NCBI GenBank assembly: GCA_002803225.1
Contig: NXFV01000051.1
Location: forward strand, 1 to 64,000
DNA length: 64,000 nt
Direction: 5' to 3'
Source of the DNA: Gamarada debralockiae
Taxonomy: Eukaryota > Ascomycota > Leotiomycetes > Helotiales > Hyphodiscaceae
A program made the translations under genes and the position numbers. This document shows, piece by piece, positions 22,831 to 33,491 of this stretch. The notes under the pieces were generated by a model, which saw only the letters and a program-made list of their open reading frames with translations, ran no database searches and was not told the origin of the DNA. How positions within the stretch are numbered: position 1 is the stretch's first letter; every line of letters begins with the position of its first letter.

Positions 22831-23468
22831 GACATGAATTTTGACTTTGACACCAAGCGGCCCAGCTTAATTTGGAAAAACACCTCAACCTATGATTCGT
22901 GAATACGAAAATGGGTTATGCCCACGGAGAAACTGCTGCGGAGAAGCCTAGCTTGAAGAGGCACTGGACGAGCTCAGATTCGAGGGCGTTGCAGGCTAAT
23001 TGGGAACTTGTTGAAAAATCGTCCTGCCAGGGTTGGGAAAGAGGTTTAAGAGTTGCACAGCAAGACCAATATCCAAAGGCAGAAGAAACAAAACACTGTT
23101 TTCGGACGAAGACATCTATGCCTGAGGCTAATTGATATCGCTGGCTATTCCGTTGTCGATCAGTTTGTTGCTGTAGATGCCCCACAAATCGAAACATCGT
23201 TGGCCCAAGTATTTTCATAGGTTGTACTACAGTTTCCGCATCCAAATCGTTCTGAAAACCGAGAAACCCGAAAAATGCTCTTGTTCGCCACACACATCGC
23301 ACAGACGGCATCGGAAGTTCTCTCAGAAAGCGGTTGCACTATTCAAAGGAAGTGGCGCAAATCGCTCACATTTATACGGAGTAGTTTGTGGCACTTGCCA
23401 TCTACCAGAAATTCCCTGAATACGACATGGAAATCTATATCTTCTACATCTATCTCAGCTCTGATAAG
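22831..23468. other. intergenic, no supported gene
   Basis: A 131-codon minus-strand frame (23311-22916) begins with ATG but shows no recognisable motif or splice partner. I do not call it a gene. Confidence 0.35.
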
Positions 23469-25521
23469 TCATCGTCTAAATGCACCAGTCCTCGCAGCTT
23501 CCGCTTGGAACTCGGCTTCCGCCTCATCGTCCCCTTCTAATTTTATCTCGTGTCCATCGCCTTCTCTCACCCAGTTACTCGCAATGCAATTCACGACGGC
23601 AAGTCCACTTAGACCCCACCAAACGGCGCCAACAACACCGTGGCGCAAGCCCATACCATAGAATGTACCGCCTAGACTCGGACCAATTGTTCGACCAGCA
23701 CTCGAGAGACTCTGTCCGATTCCATGCATCGTGCCCAAGACTGATGGATGTGGCGACGCGTTGTTGACGAGGATTGTGGTCGCCGGCAACGCGAATGTTC
23801 GCCCCATGACTTGGATGAAGAGGACTGTGCAGAGACATAGCCATACGAGGAAGCCGTCTTTCTCTGCTGGTGGAGGAGTCCTCGATGGAACGATAGAGAG
23901 GTATGGGACGAGGATGTAGGCGATCGGGAAGCAGTATAAGAATATCCGCCACGACTTGACGACACCAAGTTTGGCATTCACCACTGGGTATATGAACAAC
24001 TGCATCAGGATGCCAATAACTCCTAGTATTGCCATGGCGAATCCAACATCTCGTGGTGGCATTCCCAAACCGCCAGTGAAGATGAAGGGCAGTCGACGTC
24101 GGTAGTTTGGCGGATCTGGATGTGCAGGATTGTCGACTGGCGTGGAAAGAAACACGAACCAGAGGTTGTTGAAGGTGCCTAAATGAGTCGCCATGAGAGT
24201 GTGCGCGATCAAGGTGCAAATCACATTGTATGTGAATATCCTTTTGAACGGCAATTTGTGTCGCCACCTCGGGACCGCCTTCCTTCGCTTTGCCTTGGAA
24301 TGCCTTGGAGTCATCTCAACATCCTCTTCGAGCTCGGCTGCGGCGTGCTCGTCGCCGGATATGGCTGTGTATGCATGCGAAGCCTCTCGATATTGTCCTC
24401 TGCAAAATATTTCACCAATCTTTCGCGCAAATTTTGTTCCAAGATCTTCCTTGTATCGCAAAGATTCCAGAGTCTGCTTCGTATCAGCAACTAGCTTTAC
24501 CATGAGAACTAGGTAACAGACCTCACGAAGGCCGAAGAACACCCCGAGCGCAGCAGAAAACAAGAAGAACGCGCTGAGGATATTGGGTGGTGCATATGGA
24601 AAAACCTGCAAGAATTTGACCTGGCCGAAAATGCTTGGATAGCTACCCGCCGGGTCTGCTAGCAATCCTCCGAGGATTGGGCCAATTATTATCCCAATAT
24701 TGAAGCATATCGGAAACAGCAGGAAGGCTCTCGATTGGTACCTGTTTCCCGAGTGTCAGTGTGTGTGATAACCGGATAACGGTGGACATACTTCTTCTCC
24801 TGTACAATCTCAGACACCATTGTTCGCATAACGCCAATATTTCCGTTCAATGCACCGCCTATTGTTCGAAATAGAATCGCCTGCCAGAATGTTTTGGCAA
24901 ATCCGAAGCCTAGACAAGAGACCGCTATATCGCGTTAGCTCTATTCTCCAACATTCGCAATCACTGGGTAGCGAGTTCATAGTCCACATACCGGTTCCAA
25001 AGAGGCCAATCAATAACACCAGCTTCCGCCCGCCCTTCTCGGAATCTGATATTCTCCCCCACATCATTGCCGTCAAAAATTGAGCGCCGGTAAAGCTACT
25101 CGCCATAAGTCCAGCCTGTGTTGCGATGACAGAATCGGGGAGGCTCTCATCAAAGGATTTGAGCTGATAGAACATATATGCCTGTCCGCAGAAACACATC
25201 AGCAATAGCTCCACAAAGCCGTTCCTCGTCAATTGACGATCTACTTACCTGCAAAGACGTCTGGACAAGAGGTTCAGACAGACGAGCCAGCGTCAGGATA
25301 ATCAACTGGCTCCTATGCGGCAGCGATGCCCACGTCACCGGCTCTTCTTTCTCCTTCTCCGGCTCTGCTGTTGGGCTGATTGTTCCTCTTCCCCCTCCTT
25401 CTACCGCCACTCCGTCATTATCGATCGCCGCGAGATGGGTGCCATTGCTAGGCGTTGGCTCGCCCACGGGCAGAGGCCTAGAATGGCGTTCTTGATGCTC
25501 GTCGTCGCTGTCCTTGTTCAT
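23469..25521 (-). CDS. MFS transporter, DHA1/zinc-induced-facilitator-like
   Basis: Four exons (25521-25249, 25181-24992, 24909-24792, 24741-23469) join in phase to 617 residues. After about 70 charged cytosolic residues the first span starts near LPHRSQLIILTLARL. The loop MMWGRISDSEKGGRKLVLL is MFS motif A, GALNGNIGVMRTMVSEIVQE is the TM4-5 region and IIIGPILGGLLADP the antiporter-type motif C. A long acidic central loop (DEHAAAELEEDVEMTPRH) separates the two halves, and the C-terminal half ends with GIGQSLSSAGRTIGPSLGG. The layout matches fungal DHA1 transporters of the group named for zinc-induced facilitators; the substrate is unknown. The N-terminal ATG (MNKDSDDEHQ) is the first in frame. 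Intact. Confidence 0.85.
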
Positions 25522-26467
25522 CGACCGTATTCAGTCTCGCACAAGTGCGATGTCGTTTGGAAGGCCCCCTTGACGCCATTGTCGCGTACAGATCTTGAAG
25601 TTGTTGAAGGATGGCTGGATCCGCCTTTGGGCGTTGGTATCGGCGAATCAGTGGCTCCACAAAAAGAAAGCAGGGGTAAACATATTCCCGACGCTAGTCC
25701 CTAACAGGGTCTGTCATGAAGCAACTCTCTGAGAGATTCTTTTTGCAATTCTTCCTCATCAACTTCATCTTCCATATCAAGATACTGTAATCCCAGTAGA
25801 AATTCTATGCAAACTCTTACTGCAACTTGATTCGTACAAGGGATATGCAAGACATGCCATATAAATGATCCAAGTGATCGAATCGATTCAAATGTTTGCC
25901 AGCGGACGAGGCGACAGTTTCAAAGACATGGGCACCAAACACTGCGATCAGCTGCCAGTAGTTGGCAACGGGAATGACCTAACTAAAGCGGCTTAATTTA
26001 TTCCAAGCTGTCTGTCCAGCCCATTGGGCAACCTTTCATCACACCATGTCCAGCTGTCACGCTAAAAAGTCCCTGCACCTGCTATGTAAGGACGCAAGGA
26101 TGTCAGCATTATTGGCACATAAAGCCTCCAATGGGGTGGACGAAAAGTGTCATAACTGCCCCGAATTACTTGTTGTCCATATTGATCTTCGATTTGTGGC
26201 ACATTTTGGGGTGGCATTCGTTCGGGCTAAATCATGAACCCTGGAAACCAGAGATATCGCCGCTGAGCCGCTTTTGCCCCGCCTTTTCTTCGACTATTAT
26301 CTGAGTAGCTCACTGATCATGGAGCCATATACAATCAAAACACAAGCCTGCCCCATCTGCGACTATCCGATCTACTAGTGGCTTAGGTTCTGAGAATATT
26401 CCCCAGTTGAACGATTCGCACCCGAGAAACCGCCTGAGGTTACGTTGAGAACGGAGGAGCCTTTTGA
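25522..26467. other. intergenic, nothing recognised
   Basis: The upstream region of the MFS transporter gene followed by sequence in which I see no supported gene or repeat. Confidence 0.45.
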
Positions 26468-27016
26468 ATGAGTGAGTACTACCCTTTCCGCACGTCAATT
26501 TCAAATCTTTCTGACACGTTTGTATACAACACTCCGAAAGACTCGCCATGGAAACCCGGCTCCAGCCCCAATCTCCCGTTCAAGGGTATTAGCGCATTGG
26601 TCCTTGTCGCTCTCTATGTCGCCGGATGCCTGGTCGTGCTCATGATGTCCAACGGTCAACCAGTGTCATGATAGTCGATTCAACCAACTGTCCTGCTGGC
26701 CTATCAGTTAATTCAAAGAAGCCTTGCGCGAAACGAGAATAAGACGAGTGTAGGCTGGAGATACAATAACCGTCAGGTGGACCCAATAACGGAATATCTT
26801 TTCGTTAGAGAGCAGTTTAATTTGTCAGCGTTTACGTCTAACACCACCCCATCACACATTTCGACTTCGATCTTGCAGCCTGACTTGAGTCGAGGCCGGT
26901 GCAATCATGTGCTTTTTCAACCAACTTCTTTTGGACTGCGGGGATCACGATTGGGGCTTGTTCCGCCAGCAATGCGCCAAAGAATACAGGACTGGCAGGA
27001 AAGCGGCCAGCCCTAG
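26468..27016 (+). pseudogene. remnant of a fungal multi-pass membrane protein (N-terminal part)
   Basis: From ATG 26468 the frame gives a short leader, then PWKPGSSPNLPFKGISALVL, a membrane span, and LMMSNGQPVS. It is then cut by two adjacent stops, TGA TAG, after which SIQPTVLLAYQL continues in the same frame. In the fungal family this resembles, the corresponding place reads SNGQP, one or two Trp, then QPTV. The double stop is therefore best explained as TGG TGG mutated to TGA TAG. Degenerate similarity (YLFVREQFNLSAFTSN) may continue to about 27016. The family has no function known to me. The call rests on my memory of the motif and is tentative. Confidence 0.4.
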
Positions 27017-27829
27017 AAAGCGAGCAGCCGCTTCTTCACCGGCTTAACATGGACTAACAAACGAAATTCTTGCAGATGCAGCAGGTTCTAAGCAGTCGTG
27101 AAAAAAGAAAATACTACGATAGAGCCTCTATTCTACACCTCCGTAAAACCTATTTCATTTCTCCTCCGTACTACACTCCTAGCAGCCCATAAAGGCGACC
27201 AGCCGAAATCACTCGAGCAGACTTCTATCAGGGTTGCTCACTAAAGGGGGCTACTGAAATTCTCGGTTATTCTCAGTTCGCCCCTGAAACCTCCATCTTC
27301 TCTTCGGCAGGATCACCAACATCGAACCAGAATCTCTGGGATCTCGGATGCATCTTTAGGCAGCGAACTACAATGGAATTCTCGATGCTGTATACGGGAT
27401 GCATTTGACCAATCCATCCCGAACACCTGGCCAATGCAGACGGTGTTGGGCGTGGGTAACACAGACATGCAGAACGAGGCTGGCGGACACACCTGATTGG
27501 GGAAAGGAGCATTCAACGGTCTCTTTGGATGCCTTGTCTTGTTGCCAATTTCCGAGTTGCATCTGGGGAATATGATATCTAGGGCTTCGATATTGATTGG
27601 GCTTCGTTGTTCGTGTCAACTTCCACGCCTGGGGCTATGGCATCCGTTGCTTGTCTCGATCGCTCGATCTTTAACCTTAGGGTGACCGCTCATCGGTATA
27701 AAGGTCAAGGCTAGGCAGAGCCTCTTCTTTGCTTTGCCAGTCGCTGACCATGCAGTCTCTGCTGAACGCTTAGACTCTGCTGATCCTCTACTCTCTGACA
27801 TAACGCCGCCTCTGATCATCACTCTGACC
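27017..27829. other. intergenic, nothing recognised
   Basis: No supportable gene. The open frame of the next gene extends back to 27734 without an ATG. Confidence 0.4.
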
Positions 27830-28726
27830 ATGCTACTATCGGTGATGGCATGGCTGCTCAGCAGTTCGTCGCAGACACCGATAACTCGCAGCACGACCAT
27901 CACGAAGCGCGAGCTTGTGGCCATTGTCACAACTGCAGCTACTGCGTTCATCTTCTGCCCGGGGCCTCTCAGGCTATTCAGAGATGTTGGTGTCATCCTA
28001 TTCCTAGCCTGGCTCGCACACATCCTGTACGACGTATGGAAGAGCATCCCTGCTTGGTTGATGGACATTATGAAACACGCCTTTTGTTGGAATGGAAATC
28101 TCCATGACCAAGGCAGCTGGACTCCGGAACGTACCATGACTGTTGCCGCTGAGCAACTGAGCGAGGTGGCTTCGAGGATCCGAGCTGCAGCAGTCGGCCT
28201 AAGACATGTGATTCGTGCAGCATTGCTGAAAACTGTTCAACAAGCTATGAAGGTTCTTAAGACTCGACAGGGTTTGTGCCACCTCTTCGATGGCTTAACC
28301 TCTACAACACGCTTGATGAATGGTTCTAACCGTTGAGTAGCAGAAGATATCAAAGGGCCCCCACCGGCTCCACAACCCACTCAGTGGTACGGCATCCTTG
28401 TCAGAACACATGCCGTCCACGAATATGGGCCCATCAGTGACCACCTTCCCCGGCGCACAGTTACGCCAGAAGCCATACCGTGGGAAAGCCACAACACGTC
28501 CTGCATCCCAGCCATGGTCCCTTCACTAAACTTCCGTACGCATCTCACCTTCTGCCTTGTTCAGAAGTCCGTCTGGGAGTCCCAAAACTTGACGCTATTC
28601 CAGAAGCTGAGGGGCGGGAGCTATTGGGATATTCGCGGGCAAAACACCTGGCATGAATGCAAGCGTTGGACAGAAGATGACATAAAGGAAATCATCGGCA
28701 TTGAAAATCTCGGCCGGGCTCGTTGA
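27830..28726 (+). CDS. unrecognised membrane protein
   Basis: Two exons (27830-28271 and 28344-28726) with a 72-bp intron that has a good branch point (TTCTAAC) and CAG acceptor give 274 residues. The intron removes an in-frame TGA at 28334. The first ~90 residues hold three hydrophobic segments (MLLSVMAWLL; ELVAIVTTAATAFIF; VGVILFLAWLAHILYDVW). The second half is soluble, with WESHNTSCIPAM and a C-terminus rich in Trp and charged residues (HECKRWTEDDIKEIIG). I do not recognise a family. An additional coding frame just downstream (28854-29249) ends in another hydrophobic region and may be a further exon lost from this model, because the frame here stops at 28724-28726. Confidence 0.45.
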
Positions 28727-28853
28727 TTTGGGAGATGACCCTATTGACATGTGCTAGCAATGTAAGTTCTTGAACCACCTTTTAGATCTGTGATCAGAGG
28801 GAACTAAGGGACGCTGTCCAGATTTCGCTCTGCTCCGCAAAGACTGGAAGTAC

Positions 28854-29249
28854 ATGAAAATCTGGTGGAACGACGTCGACTTCGCGCTCCTCGGCTTTCT
28901 CGTTGTCGGGCGCAGGGCGGCAGCTAAATGTAAGTCCATCCTCGAAGTCTTTGGCCAACTTAGATACGAGGAAGTCGTAAAACCAAGAAGCGAAGGGTGC
29001 GGAAAGGGCTTCATGGCTAGTTGGGGCGTTGCAATGCTGAGCGGTGTACTCACCGTTGTTTCGGGAGGTTTGGCGGCACCGGTCACAGGGCCACTATTTG
29101 TGACCGCGTGGACGACGGGCATGGGGTGCGGTATCGCGGCAACAGCGATTAGCCAAGGCGAGAATGCGAAAATGGACCGAAGGTTGCAGGCTTGTCGTGA
29201 TCTTGTTGGCCGCTTCCCGCAGTTGGGGGCAGTCTTGACAAGAACATGA
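28854..29249 (+). CDS. hypothetical ORF with glycine-rich hydrophobic segment
   Basis: ATG 28854 to a stop at 29247-29249, 131 residues. It has a soluble start (MKIWWNDVDFALLGFLVVG), then FMASWGVAMLSGVLTVVSGG and VTAWTTGMGCGIAATAIS, which look like one or two membrane segments, and a short basic tail. A GTAAGT after codon ~26 suggests it may be spliced. It is either a separate small gene or the 3' exon of the membrane protein gene directly upstream, with the join destroyed or missed. No family recognised. Confidence 0.35.
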   Translation: MKIWWNDVDFALLGFLVVGRRAAAKCKSILEVFGQLRYEEVVKPRSEGCGKGFMASWGVAMLSGVLTVVSGGLAAPVTGPLFVTAWTTGMGCGIAATAISQGENAKMDRRLQACRDLVGRFPQLGAVLTRT

Positions 29250-29753
29250 AATGACATTAGTTCGCAGGCCAGGTCTTCGAATTAGGCCGGAAAATTCAGT
29301 CGCTTGATAGACAATCCCTAGTGATGCACGGCTAGACTCTGACTCTGACCATTGAAAAAATTTGATTAATTAATTGAGGACCAAAATTGGGGGTTGAAGG
29401 GCCCCATTATGTGGACCCCTTTTCTAGAGAAGATTGTATCAAACAAGCAGTCAGCTGCTGCGCGTGACAGAAGTCATGCAGCGCAGCAATCTCCTTCTCG
29501 TCATGAAGCTCAGTTCCGATCCAAAAGAGCGTACGCTACGTGAGAAGTCAAAGTACGTGACAAGAGAGGCTGCAGCTGGCTGAGCCGAGGGTGATTAGCC
29601 CCTGACCAAAGAACGGCATGCTTACTAACCGAATGCGAAGCACAGGAGAGGAAGCGTTGACTGATAATACCCACGCTCTTGGTCTCCTGTCATGTTGGAA
29701 CCTTCAAAGAGTAGCCTTTTTTATCTTCACCTGACGGGCCTTCAAAACATTGT
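29250..29753. other. intergenic, nothing recognised
   Basis: No frame, repeat or RNA gene that I can support. Confidence 0.4.
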
Positions 29754-30130
29754 TTGAACTGGTGCACCATGGATTTTAGGCCCTATACGGCACTCGAATC
29801 TCTGGAAATCTTGGACAACTTCATCTTGGCAAATCATACACATGTTATGGAACATATGGAACAAACACCATTTGCAGGCTTTTCCCAACGCCTTCCACGA
29901 ACATTGAAACATTTCAAGGTGCGCTCAATTACTTGCAATTAGATATAAGTTGACCTACGATCCAGATTCTCAGTCCTTTCTGTCACCACTTCCGCGAATT
30001 CAGAGACTGCATGTGGATCGAGGAAGTTGCATCGCAAAAGAAAATCTTTCTTCCACACCTCAAATGTTACTGCTTGAGAGATTATGGAGACTATCCCTGT
30101 TTCACTCAGGAGAATGAAGTCATCACATGA
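29754..30130 (+). pseudogene. fragment resembling the LRR-like part of a fungal F-box-type gene
   Basis: The frame FRPYTALESLEILDNFILAN, then LPRTLKHFKVRSI, then after an interruption FREFRDCMWIEEVASQKKIF and LPHLKCYCLRDYGDY, has the cadence of leucine-rich segments found behind F-boxes in ascomycete proteins. There is no F-box and no start codon upstream, and the two pieces need a splice or frame change, so I read it as a relic. Weakly supported. Confidence 0.28.
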
Positions 30131-30575
30131 CTAGCGAGGGAGGACAGTCAAAATATATTGTGGCCCGTGGTTCCATTCTTCCATGCAGTGCTAGAATTCA
30201 GAAAGAAAGACATATAGTTTGAGGTGCGATTTATAAACATTGACAGCTTCATTAATCACTACGAATGCCCTCAATTTGGTAAGAGGGAGAACCTGACGTT
30301 CGTCATACTCAAGAACAGCTGAAAGTGTGGAAGATATCAAGGCCTTGGTTACACTACCACGAGTGAATTCTAAGGGAGGAAGGGAGAAAGACTATTTTCT
30401 CAACTCAGAAAGATATTTCAGACGAATGGCATGAAAGACACTAAGCGAGATTTAGGCAAGAAATACTCGAATTAATATTGGAAATATATCAACGAAAAAC
30501 CTTAATTAGAATGAGAAGATAACCCTAAATATATGACGAGAATGAAATCGTGCCAACGTATATAATCCACCTCAA
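30131..30575. other. intergenic, nothing recognised
   Basis: The 3' flank of the 2EXR gene; A/T-rich but without identifiable elements. Confidence 0.4.
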
Positions 30576-31727
30576 CTAAGATGCTTCCGCCATCTCAGGA
30601 GGATTCCAAGTCTTCCAATACCTCATATCACCCATCGCCTCTTGAATGCCCCATAATCCATCCTTAAAATTGGCCATGGTGCGACCATTCCGCCTGATAC
30701 TCTTGACGCACACAGTCGGAACCTCCTTTCTCTCCCCATCCGCGTCACCACTGACAGTCACGCTCTCGTCGTCACCCCCAGCATCCTCCTCTTCTCCACC
30801 ATCTTCTGTCTTTTTGTTCTCGTTCCAGAGTCTTTGAAACCATTCCCCCAAATTCTCCACCACAGTCCTAGCTTTCTCCCCTCCAGATGGGCGGAAATGA
30901 TACTTGAACTCCGGCTCGAGCAATTTAATCTCATGCCGTCGATAATACCAACGGTCTTCCAACGCACCAATCTCATCGTCCGGCACGATAATGACCTCTT
31001 TCACAGGTCTAGTCTTGAGACTATACAATGCCTCCCTAAGCTCATCCCACCTCCCATTCTTTGATCCCTGCCAAAGATTATGGCTGAGCGCAATGCGTTG
31101 GACGCCAGATAATTCATGCCCCGCTCCTGTGCCTGTGAGGAATTTGTACAGATGATCTGCATGGAATTCTGGGCCTAGGTATACGACATCGTTTTCCCAA
31201 CTCAAGTACACTTTCACAGGCGGGTATGGAATCGCATAAGGTAGCGGTGCGGTCCCGACTGTCAACTCGGGGTTGGCTTGTGGGTTGGTAGGATGGTATT
31301 TCCACTCAACGTATTTCCTCGTATCTCTCAACTGCGCTGCACTCACCCCGACTTCAACCAATTTGTATAACCGTAACGCTTCGGTGCGAGATTCTCGACA
31401 GATGCGGAATAGAATTGGGAGTCGATGTGGTGTTATGCTGAATTTGGTGGGGCAATACCTGCCCGTGCCCCAAGATCGAAGCTCGATTACACGGCGTGGG
31501 AGAGTGAAGGCCCAGATTCTGAGGCGGAGCTCGGGGGGTAGAAGAGGGAACGGATGGAAGGTTTGATTTCGTGGGCGGGAAATGGGGCGCCGGGAGAGGG
31601 ACGCCGGGGAAGGAGAAATAGGTGTCCAGGATACGCGTGCGAAGAGGGAGTTTGGTGCACCTTGAGCGAAGGGAACATGTGGGAGAGGGGCGCCGTTGTT
31701 GGGGTTGTAGGGGAGTTGGAGGGCCAT
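30576..31727 (-). CDS. 2EXR-domain protein
   Basis: A single-exon gene of 383 residues. After a Pro/Asn-rich leader, FHPFPLLPPELRLRIWAFTL at about 60-80 is the 2EXR signature (PF20150: F..FP.LP.ELR..IW), followed by RVIELR and ILFRICRESRTEALRLYK. The middle contains VYLSWENDVVYLGPEF, also typical of these proteins. The C-terminus has an acidic low-complexity stretch (EEEDAGGDDESVTV) before a conserved-looking end. 2EXR proteins are abundant in filamentous ascomycetes and uncharacterised. The frame is open 13 codons further upstream, but the first ATG (MALQLPYNPN) is taken as start. It is divergent from the FSH1-like gene, with 592 bp between start codons. Confidence 0.8.
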   Translation of the reverse strand: MALQLPYNPNNGAPLPHVPFAQGAPNSLFARVSWTPISPSPASLSRRPISRPRNQTFHPFPLLPPELRLRIWAFTLPRRVIELRSWGTGRYCPTKFSITPHRLPILFRICRESRTEALRLYKLVEVGVSAAQLRDTRKYVEWKYHPTNPQANPELTVGTAPLPYAIPYPPVKVYLSWENDVVYLGPEFHADHLYKFLTGTGAGHELSGVQRIALSHNLWQGSKNGRWDELREALYSLKTRPVKEVIIVPDDEIGALEDRWYYRRHEIKLLEPEFKYHFRPSGGEKARTVVENLGEWFQRLWNENKKTEDGGEEEDAGGDDESVTVSGDADGERKEVPTVCVKSIRRNGRTMANFKDGLWGIQEAMGDMRYWKTWNPPEMAEAS

Positions 31728-32319
31728 TTGGTTGTTGTCAGGAAGCGAGTGTGTTTGGAAGAGCAAGGAGCGTCTTGAACCGCTTGATCAGGACTCCTGG
31801 GATCGAGTTAATATCTGTGATGCCGTGTGCTGGGAGGGGAGTTTACAGTTTCTCATGATACCTTCAATATCCACCCCACAATGCTTCGCACATCGGACGA
31901 CTCGTATCTCCTCTCACCACGAGGCAGCGTCTCCTTATATCACCCTTCATCCAAAATACGCCAATCCCGCTCAACGCACCTCCACATCATCTTCACCCAA
32001 TAACGCCCCTTATATGTGCCTCATCACGCCCCCAAAATCCGTAGGTGGTCATTCATTCATAGTAAGGCTGTCGGAGCTCCGTATCGCGCCATCAAATCCA
32101 AGCATGAGCAGAGATTCCAACATCAGCGCAAGGCGACCAATCACAATCCGCCGCGCTGCGCCCACCCAACCACGCCCAATAAACCGACAGCCTCACCAAA
32201 TCCATCACCGAATGCACCGTCTGCATTTCCACAACCGTCACCGTCTTTTCCGCCCCGGATTTGCTCGCCCGTCCAATATTTACATTCGAGCGGAAGGGAA
32301 AGAGAAAGGAAGAGAAAAG
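31728..32319. promoter_or_regulatory. divergent promoter region, 2EXR / FSH1-like
   Basis: The 592 bp between the two start codons. It is C-rich on the plus strand in the half nearest the FSH1-like gene, as in many fungal 5' regions. No specific sites assigned. Confidence 0.4.
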
Positions 32320-33319
32320 ATGGCTGCGCAACCGAATGGTACCAATGGCGTACCTGCAGACGCCTCGTCTGAAAATGCGCCTAGGAAGCTCAAGATTTTG
32401 ATGTTACACGGTAACTCCTCCTCTCTCTCTACCCTACCCTACCAACATCGTCATCCCCAATCTTCAAACCTTACAAGCTGACGCTGATCCTTGAACTCCA
32501 ACAGGATACACACAAAACGGGCCCCTCTTCCATGCCAAAACTCGGGGCTTAGAAAAACTCCTTGCGAAAGCTTTCCCCCCCACCCCTACCTCCAACAAAC
32601 TCAAAACTTCCTCTTCCTTTTCCTCTCTGTCGACACAATATCCCGGCGGAATCCAACTCCTCTACCCCACCGCTCCCCTCCGGCTCCTCCCAGCCGACAT
32701 CCCCGGTTTCGACGTCACTGCCGCGCAGGGCGATACCGAGAGCGATGCGTGGGGCTGGTGGAAGCGCGAGACCGGCGGTGGTAAATATCTTGGTCTCGAA
32801 TCCTGTTTGGACTGGATTGCGAAAGCGATAAGGGAGGCGGGCGGCGTAGATGGAGTTATTGGGTTCTCGCAGGGCGCTGCAGCTGCTGGTATGGTCGCCT
32901 CGCTCTTGGAACCTGGTCGGAAACAAGCTTTTGATGCAGTGAAGAAGGGAAATTCTGAGGCGTTGGGGTATCCGGAGAGTTGGGAGGGATTGGGAGAGGA
33001 TGTTGGGCAAGGGCCGCTCAAGTTCGCTGTCTCTTATTCGGGATTCTACTCGCCCAATGAATTATACAAAGGGTTTTATGAGCCGAAGATTAGTACGCCG
33101 ATGTGTCATTTTATTGGCAGTTTGGATAGTGTTGTTGAGGAGAGTAGGAGTTTGGCTTTGCTCGATGTCTGTAAGGATGCTCGAAAGGTGTATCATCCCG
33201 GAGGCCATTTCGTGCCTGCGGGGAAGGAAATGGCGGGGGTGTTGGTAGGGTTTATTAGGGAGTGTTGTGTTGAGAAGGAGAAGGAAGAGAGTGTGGAAGA
33301 TATGGATGTTCCGTTTTGA
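32320..33319 (+). CDS. FSH1-family serine hydrolase
   Basis: Two exons (32320-32410 and 32505-33319) join in phase to 301 residues. LKILMLHGYTQNGPLFHAKT at about 24-43 is the opening strand and turn of the FSH (family of serine hydrolases, PF03959) fold. GVIGFSQGAAAAG gives the nucleophile Ser152. HFIGSLDSVVEE carries the expected acidic residue and KVYHPGGHFVP the catalytic His. All three triad positions are present and the length is slightly above the yeast proteins. It is predicted to be a soluble alpha/beta hydrolase of the DUF341/FSH1 group, with a carboxylesterase-like activity of unknown physiological substrate. It is convergent with the Rpn5 gene (172 bp between stops). Confidence 0.88.
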
Positions 33320-33491
33320 TTATATATGGCAGGCAGAGGATTGCATAGCATGGCGTTGACGGATAGATCTGGGATACAAGAGACAGGTAGATGGACTCAG
33401 GCTTGCATTGCATGAGATATCTAGAATCTAGACTAGTGTACAGCGGTATCATGAAGGAAGACTATTAGCACACTAAAGCCATCCCAATCAT

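Noticed and set aside
22916..23311. 131-codon minus-strand ORF between the flavoprotein relic and the MFS gene
   Set aside because: No motif, no splice partner, no homology that I can recognise; compatible with chance.
31732..32481. Plus-strand frame extending upstream of the FSH1-like start
   Set aside because: It reads through the divergent promoter and first intron. The ATG at 32320 followed by the exon to 32410 gives the conserved FSH1 start.
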